Shown: piece by piece, positions 23,430 through 30,388 of the stretch | Numbering within the stretch: the stretch's first letter is position 1 | How the letters are laid out: the number at the start of each line of letters is the position of its first letter | Source: JAXHLG01 sp046497225 | GTDB lineage: Bacteria; Patescibacteriota; Minisyncoccia; Moranbacterales; DUUL01 | DNA: 31,903 bases | Direction: 5' to 3' | Assembly: GCA_046497225.1 (NCBI GenBank) | Contig: JAWOGA010000055.1 | Location: forward strand, 1 to 31,903 | Made by a program: the position numbers and the translations under genes | The notes under the pieces: generated by a model | Told to the model about the DNA's origin: nothing | Databases searched by the model: none | The model's input: only the letters and a program-made list of their open reading frames with translations

Positions 23430-24290
23430 CTATTTTTTATTTTTTTTAATTTTTTCTTTGAGTTCTATCATCTTCTCTTCCCTACCAACCATTAATTTGT
23501 TTATTTTCTCTAATTCTTGAACTTTTTCTTTTATTTTTTTTTCTGTTTTTTTAATTTTGGACAAATCCTCAAAACTCTCCACTCCTCCAATAAAATCACC
23601 CTTTTCATTTTTCAATACCCCGACATTTTTAGAAACAACAATCTTTTTTCCATCTTTGCACTTTACAATACACTCCTTTCCATAAACAGGTTTTTTAATA
23701 TCTTTGTCCAGTAAACCGCAATTTTCATTACACGGACTTAAAGCAAATTTAAGACACTCATGGCCGATCATTTCATCAGCGGAGAAACCGGATATTTTTT
23801 CAGCTGCCTTGTTCCAACTAGTAATTCTCCTGTTTTCATCAACAGTAAAAACAGCACTGGGAATAAGATCAAGTAAAGTTTTTGATTGTTTCTGAATCTT
23901 AGAGAGAGTTTTTCTATCCGATATGTCACGGGCAACGCTAAGCACCACCTCTTCTCCCTTGTAGTCTATAATCTTGCTATTTAGCTCCACCGGGATATTC
24001 TTGCCATCTTTAGTAACATGTTCAGTTTCTATAAATACTTCTCCTTTTTCTTTTAATTCTTTAATTTTATTCTTTACTTGAGAAGCATACTCAGGCGTGT
24101 CTATGTCGGCAGGTCCCATTTTTAAAAGCTCATTTTTGGAATAACCAAGCTTCTTACAGGCAGCCTCATTAACCTCCAAAAAATTCCCTTGCAAATCATG
24201 TATGAACATAGGATCAGGAGCATTTTTAAAAACCGCCTCGAATTTATTCTTCTTCTCTTTTTGCTGAAATTGCTTTTTTGATGAATCCAT
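23430..24290 (-). CDS. PAS-PAS protein with coiled-coil tail, no catalytic output
   Basis: From the ATG at 24290 the product has 286 residues. PAS 1 runs about 18-128 (NAPDPMFIHDLQGNFLEVN, then VLSVARDISDRK), and PAS 2 about 134-245 (IPSAVFTVDENRRITSWN). PAS 2 contains a Cys-bearing insert (LSPCNENCGLLDKD) that could bind a metal or be redox-active. A coiled coil ends with ELEKINKLMVGREEKMIELK and KEKIKKNKK-like sequence. No kinase domain. I prefer ATG 24290 over a TTG at 24326 because a TATAAT box lies between them. The next gene starts 9 bp downstream, suggesting an operon. Confidence 0.85.
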   Translation of the reverse strand: MDSSKKQFQQKEKKNKFEAVFKNAPDPMFIHDLQGNFLEVNEAACKKLGYSKNELLKMGPADIDTPEYASQVKNKIKELKEKGEVFIETEHVTKDGKNIPVELNSKIIDYKGEEVVLSVARDISDRKTLSKIQKQSKTLLDLIPSAVFTVDENRRITSWNKAAEKISGFSADEMIGHECLKFALSPCNENCGLLDKDIKKPVYGKECIVKCKDGKKIVVSKNVGVLKNEKGDFIGGVESFEDLSKIKKTEKKIKEKVQELEKINKLMVGREEKMIELKEKIKKNKK

Positions 24291-24309
24291 TGAATTTAAC
24301 TTTAAATAT

Positions 24310-24315
24310 ATTATA
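24310..24315 (-). promoter_or_regulatory. -10 box before the PAS-PAS gene
   Basis: On the minus strand a perfect TATAAT lies 19 nt before the ATG at 24290, between the end of pilB and this gene. The -35 region is weak (TTGGAG with a 19-bp spacer). It supports the downstream ATG as the start and partly uncouples the sensor genes from pilB. Confidence 0.4.
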
Positions 24316-24343
24316 CTGCTTAACAATTATTTAACTCCAACCA

Positions 24344-25987
24344 TCAATTCCTAGGAGGAGCAACTCTGTATAATTCTTCCAGCGTTGTCATTCCTTGTTC
24401 AATTTTCTTTATACCGTCTTCAAAAAAAGATTCAGCTCCCTGTTTTCTGGCCAATTCCCAAATCCTGTCGGCCGAGGGCTTCTCCATTATTAATTTCTGC
24501 ATTTCCAGGGTTATTTTTATGGATTCGAAAACTCCAATTCTTCCTTCATATCCCCGACCTTGACATTTAGGACATCCCTTGCCCTTGTAAAGAGTAACTT
24601 TTCTTCCTTGAAAATATTTTTCCGATCCGGGGAAATCTTTTTTAAGTTCTGAAGCTTTTTTTTCATAACTGTGTCTACAATTTACACAAATTTTTCTGGC
24701 CAATCTCTGGGAGATAACCAGTTCCGCCGTAGAAGCAAAAGCAAAAGACTCAATTTCCATATTCAAAAGCCTTGTCACAGCCACCGCACTATTGTTGGCG
24801 TGAAAGGTGGACAACATTAAATGACCTGTCAAAGCTGCATTGACAGATATTTGAGCAGTTTTGGTGTCCCGAATTTCTCCAACCAATATTATATCGGGGT
24901 CTTGTCGAACAATACTCCTTAACCCTTTAGCAAACGTCAAGCCAATTTTGGGGTTTACTTGAATATGGTTAATTCCTTTAATTCTATATTCAACCGGATC
25001 TTCAATGGTGATAACATTAACCCCCGGTTGATTAATTTTAATTAACATGGAATAAAGACTAGTGGTTTTTCCTGACCCGGTGGGGCCGGCTACTAAGATC
25101 ATACCAAAAGGCTTTTTGATGGCTTGTCTAACTTGCTCCTGAATTCTTTCGGACATCCCCAATTCACTAAAAGAAAGATTTTTCACGTATTCATTTAAAA
25201 CTCTCAATACTATTTTTTCCCCATTGACTACTGGCGTAACAGATATTCTTAAATCCGTCTTTTTTTCTCCTCGTTTGTAACGAATCGCCCCGTCTTGAGG
25301 AAGCATGTGTTCGTCTATTTTTAAATCGGCCATAACTTTGAATTTATTCACCGCAAGTTCATATCGCTTTCCTGACAACTTTCCCACCTCTCTTAGAATT
25401 CCATCCACTCTATATCTAACTAAACAATCAGAATTTTCTTCAGGATCCATATGAACATCGGACGCTCCATAGAAAATAGCTTTTTTGATTATTTCTTCCA
25501 CTAATTCCTCTGCACTCTCTTTGCCTTTACCCATATCTTCCAATAAATCAGAATCAATTGATTTTTGATATTTTTTAAGGACGTCATTAATATCCTCCGG
25601 AAGAGCATAAGCCAATTTAAAATTTCTCGAACCCAAAAGTTCGGCCAGGCTTATCTTGATTTTCGCGTCTTCAGGATTGTCCGTCGCAACCAAATGTCTA
25701 TACTTATCCTTTTTAACGACCACAGCTCGAAATTTTTCCGCCGCTTCACGGGGAATCAATTCCTTCTTTTCTTTGGTCAAAACATGCCCCGACAAATCAA
25801 CAAAAGGGATGTCATAATTTTCAGCAACAGCTTGACCAATTATTTCTCTAGATATGTAGTCATTGTCTATCAAATACCCAATTAAGTCCGCTCCCTCTTT
25901 TTCTACCTCTTTTTCTATATCTTTTAATTCTTTCTTTTCTAGGTATCCCGTCTTTATTAAGATGTCTTTAATCTTTTCATTTTTCAT
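24344..25987 (-). CDS. pilB: Type IV pilus assembly ATPase PilB (GspE/PulE family)
   Basis: This hexameric cytoplasmic ATPase powers pilus extension. The 547-residue protein has an N-terminal MshEN/T2SSE_N domain (about 1-140, LIDNDYISREIIGQAVAENY). The core has Walker A GPTGSGKT (301-308), an Asp box (ITIEDPVEYRI), Walker B-like IILVGEIRD (366-374), and the His box TGHLMLSTFHAN. A zinc-binding pair of CxxC motifs at Cys434/437 (CVNC) and Cys472/475 (CPKC) supports PilB/GspE rather than the retraction ATPase PilT. No pilC, pilin or pilT is adjacent; the neighbours are signalling genes. It follows the receiver gene at 26034 by about 47 bp. Confidence 0.94.
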   Translation of the reverse strand: MKNEKIKDILIKTGYLEKKELKDIEKEVEKEGADLIGYLIDNDYISREIIGQAVAENYDIPFVDLSGHVLTKEKKELIPREAAEKFRAVVVKKDKYRHLVATDNPEDAKIKISLAELLGSRNFKLAYALPEDINDVLKKYQKSIDSDLLEDMGKGKESAEELVEEIIKKAIFYGASDVHMDPEENSDCLVRYRVDGILREVGKLSGKRYELAVNKFKVMADLKIDEHMLPQDGAIRYKRGEKKTDLRISVTPVVNGEKIVLRVLNEYVKNLSFSELGMSERIQEQVRQAIKKPFGMILVAGPTGSGKTTSLYSMLIKINQPGVNVITIEDPVEYRIKGINHIQVNPKIGLTFAKGLRSIVRQDPDIILVGEIRDTKTAQISVNAALTGHLMLSTFHANNSAVAVTRLLNMEIESFAFASTAELVISQRLARKICVNCRHSYEKKASELKKDFPGSEKYFQGRKVTLYKGKGCPKCQGRGYEGRIGVFESIKITLEMQKLIMEKPSADRIWELARKQGAESFFEDGIKKIEQGMTTLEELYRVAPPRN

Positions 25988-26033
25988 TTTTGTTTTCTCT
26001 TATTGTTAGTTTATTGAAGCTTTTGCAATGAAA

Positions 26034-26405
26034 TTATTCCTCCAAATTTTCCTTAACTTTTCTAACCACCTCCACAATAGGTGTATCGGATTTAACAAAA
26101 TAATCAACTGCGCCAAGTTTTTTAGCTCTGTTGATATCTTCTTGTTGACTTAAATTGGAAGATATAATAATCTTGGCGTTTATTTTCTCTTCCTTGACTT
26201 GATTCAGCACATGGAAACCATCTTCTTCCGGCATAATAAGATCAAGCAAAACAAGGTCAAAATCTCTTTTTTTTATTAACTCAAGCGCCTCTTTTCCATT
26301 GTTTGATATCTCCGTTTCAAAACCTTCTTTCTTAAATTTCATTGCCAAGGCTCTCGCCATCGGTGTCTCATCTTCCACAATTAGAATTTTCTTGGAATCT
26401 TTCAT
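26034..26405 (-). CDS. Receiver-only response regulator upstream of pilB
   Basis: The 123-residue CheY-like domain shows the acidic pair in IVEDE, phosphoacceptor Asp55 in LVLLDLIMP, Ser82/Ser83 in IISSN, and Lys105 in YFVKSD. No output domain. It is the first gene of the PilB/sensor run and has its own promoter, so it may be the receiver that feeds the kinase signal to the pilus motor, as PilG/PilH-type regulators do. The link to PilB is by position only. Confidence 0.9.
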   Translation of the reverse strand: MKDSKKILIVEDETPMARALAMKFKKEGFETEISNNGKEALELIKKRDFDLVLLDLIMPEEDGFHVLNQVKEEKINAKIIISSNLSQQEDINRAKKLGAVDYFVKSDTPIVEVVRKVKENLEE

Positions 26406-26442
26406 TTCTCTTTTCTAGTTTTAATCTTTGTTCCATTTGCAA

Positions 26443-26471
26443 ATTTTACAACAAATAAAGTAATAAAGCAA
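26443..26471 (-). promoter_or_regulatory. Promoter of the response regulator/pilB run
   Basis: On the minus strand TTGCTT (26466-26471), 17-bp spacer, TAAAAT (26443-26448), identical in hexamers and spacing to the lipoprotein/pilin promoter at 9543-9571. The leader is about 32 nt. Confidence 0.5.
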
Positions 26472-26569
26472 ATAAAGAAATTTGGAATTATTATGATTCT
26501 GAAAAAATTACTAATAATGCACCCTAAAATAATCCGCGTGCTTTCACAAAGAAAATTGAGGTATTACAA

Positions 26570-27124
26570 TTAAACATACTTTTCCACTTCAAACTCAAAA
26601 AGCTGCACTTCTTCCGAGTAAGGATTTATTCCGCCCTTTTCTGCAGCTATTTCAATCTGTTTCTTCGTTGAATCCACTCCCTCCAAATCTGGCAACAGTA
26701 AGCCACTTCTCCCATTAAAGGATTTTACAATAATTCCTTGCCGTCGGGGGTCATGATCCTCAAGGTTTTCCAATCTTTCAGGAGGGTGAATAATACTCAC
26801 CTCGCAATTCAGTTCTTTTAGCTCTTCTTTGGTAACAAAATTGAATCTGGGATCCCTGGAGCAAGCCAAAATTGCATTATCAATAATTTCCTCGGCCAAA
26901 TTCTTTTTTGATGAGACAACAGTCCCCATGCACCCTCTTAATCGACCATTCTTGTAAAGAGTAACAAAAACTCCTCTCCTTTTTTGAGACAATTCTTCCG
27001 GTAAATTAGATGGTGTCTCCATTCTTTTATTTTTTTTTATATATTCTTCAATGGCTAGTCGCGTCAATTTAACATATAAATGCATTTTAACAACTCTCTT
27101 ATTCTTAAAAAATTCTTCTTGCAT
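26570..27124 (-). CDS. amrA: AmmeMemoRadiSam system protein A (AMMECR1 domain)
   Basis: The 184-residue protein has the AMMECR1 fold. Visible are RRGVFVTLYKNGRLRGCMGT (the conserved L-R-G-C-x-G core), AEEIIDNAILACSRDPRF, VSIIHPPERL, GLLLPDLEGVDSTKKQ and the VQLFEFEVEKY end. The biochemical role of AMMECR1 proteins is not established; in many bacteria and archaea they occur with a Memo protein and a radical SAM enzyme, as here. It ends the three-gene run and begins 12 bp after the Memo gene. ATG at 27124 is followed by MHLYVKLTRLAIEEYI (an internal ATG at 27085), which might be the true start, as family members begin near there. Confidence 0.92.
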   Translation of the reverse strand: MQEEFFKNKRVVKMHLYVKLTRLAIEEYIKKNKRMETPSNLPEELSQKRRGVFVTLYKNGRLRGCMGTVVSSKKNLAEEIIDNAILACSRDPRFNFVTKEELKELNCEVSIIHPPERLENLEDHDPRRQGIIVKSFNGRSGLLLPDLEGVDSTKKQIEIAAEKGGINPYSEEVQLFEFEVEKYV

Positions 27125-27136
27125 ATAAATAAAATT

Positions 27137-27916
27137 TCAACTGGTTCTGGCGGTCAAATATCCGACTCCAAACGGCCCTTCATAACTTTTTTTATTAAAA
27201 TGAAAATCATCCTCTCCCACAGCCCCCATTAGAATTAATATAGACCTATAACCACATTCTCCGGCCTCTTCTATTAATTGACTATTCATCCCCAGCACTC
27301 CTTGAAAATTTTTTTCCTCCAGAAGATTAATTAGTTGTTCATCAAATATTTTTCCTTGAGGAGAATAGCCGGCGGGAGCAAAAGGCATTAACCGATGAGA
27401 AAGATCCCCACTAGCAATTAAAGCTATTTTTTCATTTGTTTTTTTGCAAATTTTTTGAATGATTTTGCCAAATTTTAAATGCTCCTCCCTGCTCCGTGAG
27501 GCAAAAGAGAGATGGATTAATTTAAATTGATTATCGGATGCCAAATAATACAAAGGCACTAAAGAACCATGATCCAAGTCGCCTAAAAAATAATTCGTTT
27601 CAATGTTTTCTTTCCCTGCTTCCTCTCCTATTTTTTTAATTAAATTCATATCATTCTCAAATTTAAACTCCCCCGAAAAACCAAAATGTTTCATAGTCCC
27701 TTTTAGAGGATTAGCTTCATTGATTCCAAAAACATCAGAATGAAAAGAAGCATGAGGAGAAACCACAATAACCGTATCCGGACTTTCTTTTTTGAGCTCC
27801 TCTCTTAATTCTTTCATGGAATTAATAGTATTACGAACTTGTTGCAATTCGTCACCTGCTCCTATTTCGGGGATGATTATAGGAGGGTGGGATGTAATAG
27901 CCGAGAAAACTAACAT
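27137..27916 (-). CDS. amrB: AmmeMemoRadiSam system protein B (Memo / class III extradiol dioxygenase-like)
   Basis: The 259-residue protein is of the MEMO1 family, related to metal-dependent extradiol dioxygenases. Likely metal-site or conserved residues are His10 in SAITSHPPII, His55 in VSPHAS, His116 in GDLDHGS, His174 in SGDLSHR, and Cys221 in GECGYRS. The ATG at 27916 matches the family N-terminus (MLVFSAITSHPP); an upstream in-frame start at 27970 would add 18 residues without family support. Middle gene of the trio, between the radical SAM enzyme and protein A. Confidence 0.92.
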   Translation of the reverse strand: MLVFSAITSHPPIIIPEIGAGDELQQVRNTINSMKELREELKKESPDTVIVVSPHASFHSDVFGINEANPLKGTMKHFGFSGEFKFENDMNLIKKIGEEAGKENIETNYFLGDLDHGSLVPLYYLASDNQFKLIHLSFASRSREEHLKFGKIIQKICKKTNEKIALIASGDLSHRLMPFAPAGYSPQGKIFDEQLINLLEEKNFQGVLGMNSQLIEEAGECGYRSILILMGAVGEDDFHFNKKSYEGPFGVGYLTARTS

Positions 27917-28021
27917 AACATTTTCTTTAATTATTAGTTGAAACACTTTTCTAAGAATTTTACAACCCAAAAATCAAAAACGACTGGCGCGCAACAAATC
28001 ATTACCAATATTTCAAACACA

Positions 28022-29050
28022 TCAATAAATTCCACTTAAATAGTTTCCGCACTTCAAACACCTTCCTTGCTTATCCCGTCTTATGATTTCAAAACCTTTT
28101 CTTTTTATTAACAACTCCCCGCATTCGGAACAAAAAGTATCCCCCATTCCCGAAATTGAAATATTGCCGGCATAAACATACTTCAAACCCTCATTTAATC
28201 CAATTAGATAAGCTTCTCTTATTTTTTCTATAGAAGTATCAGGATAATTTTGCAATTTCCAAGAAATTACTCCAGAAAACGCGCTTAAGTGCCAAGGCGT
28301 ATTTTCCCCCAAGTCATTTTTAATGAAATCGGCTAATCTTTGAATATTTTTCTTGCCATCAGTGAGACTCGGGATTAAAAGAGTTGTAATCTCTAGCCAA
28401 GTTTTAGATTTTGCAATTTTTTTGCAATTTTCCAACACCGGATCTAGTCTTGCCCCGCAATTGTCAAGGTAAAAATCATTTTCAAAAGATTTCAAATCGA
28501 TATTGATAGCATCCAAAAAAGGCAAAATTTTCTCAAGAGACTCTTTGGACATAAACCCATTGGAAACCCAAACATTTTTTAATCCCTTCCTCTTGGCTAA
28601 CTTCATAGTATCAAGAGCATATTCAAGAAAAACGGTTGGTTCATTATAAGTATAGGCAATACTTTTACACTTATTCTTAAACGCCAATTCAACAATATCA
28701 TCCGGAGACAAAGAATAGCCTAAATCTATTTCGTCATATCTATCTACATCGCCCTTTAATCCAAATATTTGAGAAATATCAAAATTTTGACAGTTAAAGC
28801 AGCGAAAATTACATCCCGCTGTGCCAAAAGAAAAAGCCTTGCTACCAGGTAAAAAATTATACAATGGCTTCTTTTCTATCGGATCAATATTACTCACAAC
28901 TGCTTTCCCATAAACTAAAAGATTGATATTACCGTTTGAATTGACTCGAACCCCACATATTCCGGCTTTTCCGTTTTTTATTTTACAATAATGATTACAC
29001 GCCAAGCACTCAATTTTTTCATTGTCGATTTTTTTGTAATTAAGGTGCAT
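28022..29050 (-). CDS. amrS: AmmeMemoRadiSam system radical SAM enzyme
   Basis: The 342-residue protein binds a 4Fe-4S cluster through C80-x3-C84-x2-C87 (GTAGCNFRCFNCQNF) and cleaves S-adenosylmethionine. An N-terminal Cys set (Cys15, 18, 22, 32: CLACNHYC and GICGV) and a C-terminal pair (CSECGE and CLKCGN) give it extra metal-binding ends, typical of this family rather than of the pyruvate formate-lyase or NrdG activases. The substrate is unknown. First gene of the trio; a long hairpin lies just upstream at 29069-29115. Though nrdD is about 1.3 kb upstream, this enzyme is not its NrdG activase by motif layout. Confidence 0.93.
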   Translation of the reverse strand: MHLNYKKIDNEKIECLACNHYCKIKNGKAGICGVRVNSNGNINLLVYGKAVVSNIDPIEKKPLYNFLPGSKAFSFGTAGCNFRCFNCQNFDISQIFGLKGDVDRYDEIDLGYSLSPDDIVELAFKNKCKSIAYTYNEPTVFLEYALDTMKLAKRKGLKNVWVSNGFMSKESLEKILPFLDAINIDLKSFENDFYLDNCGARLDPVLENCKKIAKSKTWLEITTLLIPSLTDGKKNIQRLADFIKNDLGENTPWHLSAFSGVISWKLQNYPDTSIEKIREAYLIGLNEGLKYVYAGNISISGMGDTFCSECGELLIKRKGFEIIRRDKQGRCLKCGNYLSGIY

Positions 29051-29068
29051 ATATAATTCAATTCTTAC

Positions 29069-29115
29069 TTTAAAAGGACTTCATGTGATTAATACAAAGA
29101 ATCATACCTTTTAAA
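29069..29115 (-). repeat. Two-tier inverted repeat in the leader of the AmmeMemoRadiSam operon
   Basis: Perfect outer 9-bp arms TTTAAAAGG (29069-29077) and CCTTTTAAA (29107-29115) enclose a 7-bp inner stem TGTGATT/AATCATA (29084-29090 and 29100-29106) with one wobble and a 9-nt loop. It ends 18 nt upstream of the radical SAM ATG at 29050. It may be an operator, a structured leader or the terminator of the upstream hydrolase gene; the final T-run is short. Confidence 0.45.
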
Positions 29116-29183
29116 TTCAAATAAATTGGAATAATTTTGGTATCATATTTTCATTTTAAACAAAAGAGTTTTCTCTTCTCTTT

Positions 29184-30260
29184 CTACAGGTTTTCCCGAA
29201 AAAAATCTATGGTTCTTTGCCAAGCGATATCGGAGTTTAGACTAATATTGTGGTCATCTCCTTTATATTCAAAAAATTCCACCTCTTTATTCGCACCTTC
29301 CAGTTTATTTTTTAAACTCAAAGATAATTCAATTGGCACGCTGGTATCCTCAGATCCATGTTGAAGTTGAATGGGAGCGGAAACATTATCTAAGTAATAA
29401 TGAGCGTCAATTTTTTTCCAAAAATTATTATTCTCGCTTGGAAGTCCGTTTTCTTGAATAACAGGATGGTCTTTTTCTTGCAAAAAAGGAATGTCTTCAT
29501 TGTAAGTCTCCAACATATCTTCATAACTTCCTACCACTCCAGCCCAAAGTGAATAAGCTTTGATGTCGGAATTAACTACGGCTGCATTCAAACCAATCTC
29601 TCCTCCGTTGGAATGTCCCCAATAACCAATTTTTTCCGAATTCACCTTATCATGTTTCTTTAAATAAGCAACAGCGCTAAGTGTATCTAATAAGTATTTT
29701 TCAGAAAAATGCGCGCTGGCCGGCTCTCCTTCGGATTGGCCATGACCACGAAGATCGGGCTTAAAAGTCACAAATCCGGCTCTTGCTAAAGCCGCCTGAT
29801 AGGTCGGATAGCTTTCCACGGTTGAATATTGTTTGGGCGGAATGTATCCATGAACAAAGACAACACCGGGGTAACCGTCTTCAGGTATGGGAGACAAAGG
29901 CTCGGTTAAAAGGCCTCTAATTTTTAATCCTTCGGATTCATAGGAAACCACGTACTGTTTATAGTTAGACCCATTTGCAAGCTCTTCTTCTATATTAAAA
30001 TCACCTCCCGGAAAGTTCGCTTTTTGAAGTTCTTCAATTGCCATTGAAGAGAGTTTTTTTTGTTCTTGCTCTTGCCTATTTTCTTCTTCATTTTCCAGCC
30101 CCTTATTTCTCTTAACTTCTCCCTTTAAAACATCTTCATCTTTAACAACACTCTCGGTTTCTTTAATTTTGTTGCTTTTTGACTGGTTAAACAAAACAAA
30201 TCCGGCAAACAATCCGGCAATAACAAATAAGAGAATGGGCAATACTATTTTTTTGCTCAT
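29184..30260 (-). CDS. Membrane-anchored alpha/beta hydrolase (prolyl oligopeptidase/DLH-like)
   Basis: The 358-residue protein has an N-terminal signal anchor (5-24), a Glu/Lys-rich linker (about 30-75), and an alpha/beta hydrolase domain. It shows the oxyanion-loop HGY at 137-139, PDLRGHGQSEGEP at 168-180, and nucleophile Ser217 in GHSNGG. The acid Asp305 lies in HGSEDTSVP, and His337 in GDDHN. The domain resembles the S9 peptidase / dienelactone hydrolase group and would act outside the cell on an ester or peptide. It lies between nrdD and the AmmeMemoRadiSam genes with its own AT-rich spacers, and is probably its own unit. Confidence 0.87.
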   Translation of the reverse strand: MSKKIVLPILLFVIAGLFAGFVLFNQSKSNKIKETESVVKDEDVLKGEVKRNKGLENEEENRQEQEQKKLSSMAIEELQKANFPGGDFNIEEELANGSNYKQYVVSYESEGLKIRGLLTEPLSPIPEDGYPGVVFVHGYIPPKQYSTVESYPTYQAALARAGFVTFKPDLRGHGQSEGEPASAHFSEKYLLDTLSAVAYLKKHDKVNSEKIGYWGHSNGGEIGLNAAVVNSDIKAYSLWAGVVGSYEDMLETYNEDIPFLQEKDHPVIQENGLPSENNNFWKKIDAHYYLDNVSAPIQLQHGSEDTSVPIELSLSLKNKLEGANKEVEFFEYKGDDHNISLNSDIAWQRTIDFFRENL

Positions 30261-30333
30261 TTTTTGATTTTAATTTTTAATCCGTCACTAACAACATAAC
30301 ATTGCATATTACATCAACTCAACCTTTTTCTTT

Positions 30334-30369
30334 CATAAAAACGCAAGGGGATCTCCTTGCGTTTTTATG
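30334..30369 (-). terminator. Intrinsic terminator of nrdD
   Basis: CATAAAAACGCAAGG (30334-30348), loop GGATCT, CCTTGCGTTTTTATG (30355-30369): a perfect 15-bp stem with A- and T-runs on the arms. It lies 19 bp after the nrdD stop codon and separates it from the hydrolase gene. Confidence 0.92.
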
Positions 30370-30388
30370 AATATTTAACACCGTCGGG

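Noticed and set aside
24291..24326. TTG start adding 12 residues to the PAS-PAS protein
   Set aside because: A TATAAT box lies inside this extension and ATG at 24290 is a better start.
28022..29050. Radical SAM gene as NrdG, activase of NrdD
   Set aside because: Size (342 residues), extra Cys sets at both ends and adjacency to Memo and AMMECR1 genes fit the AmmeMemoRadiSam enzyme instead.
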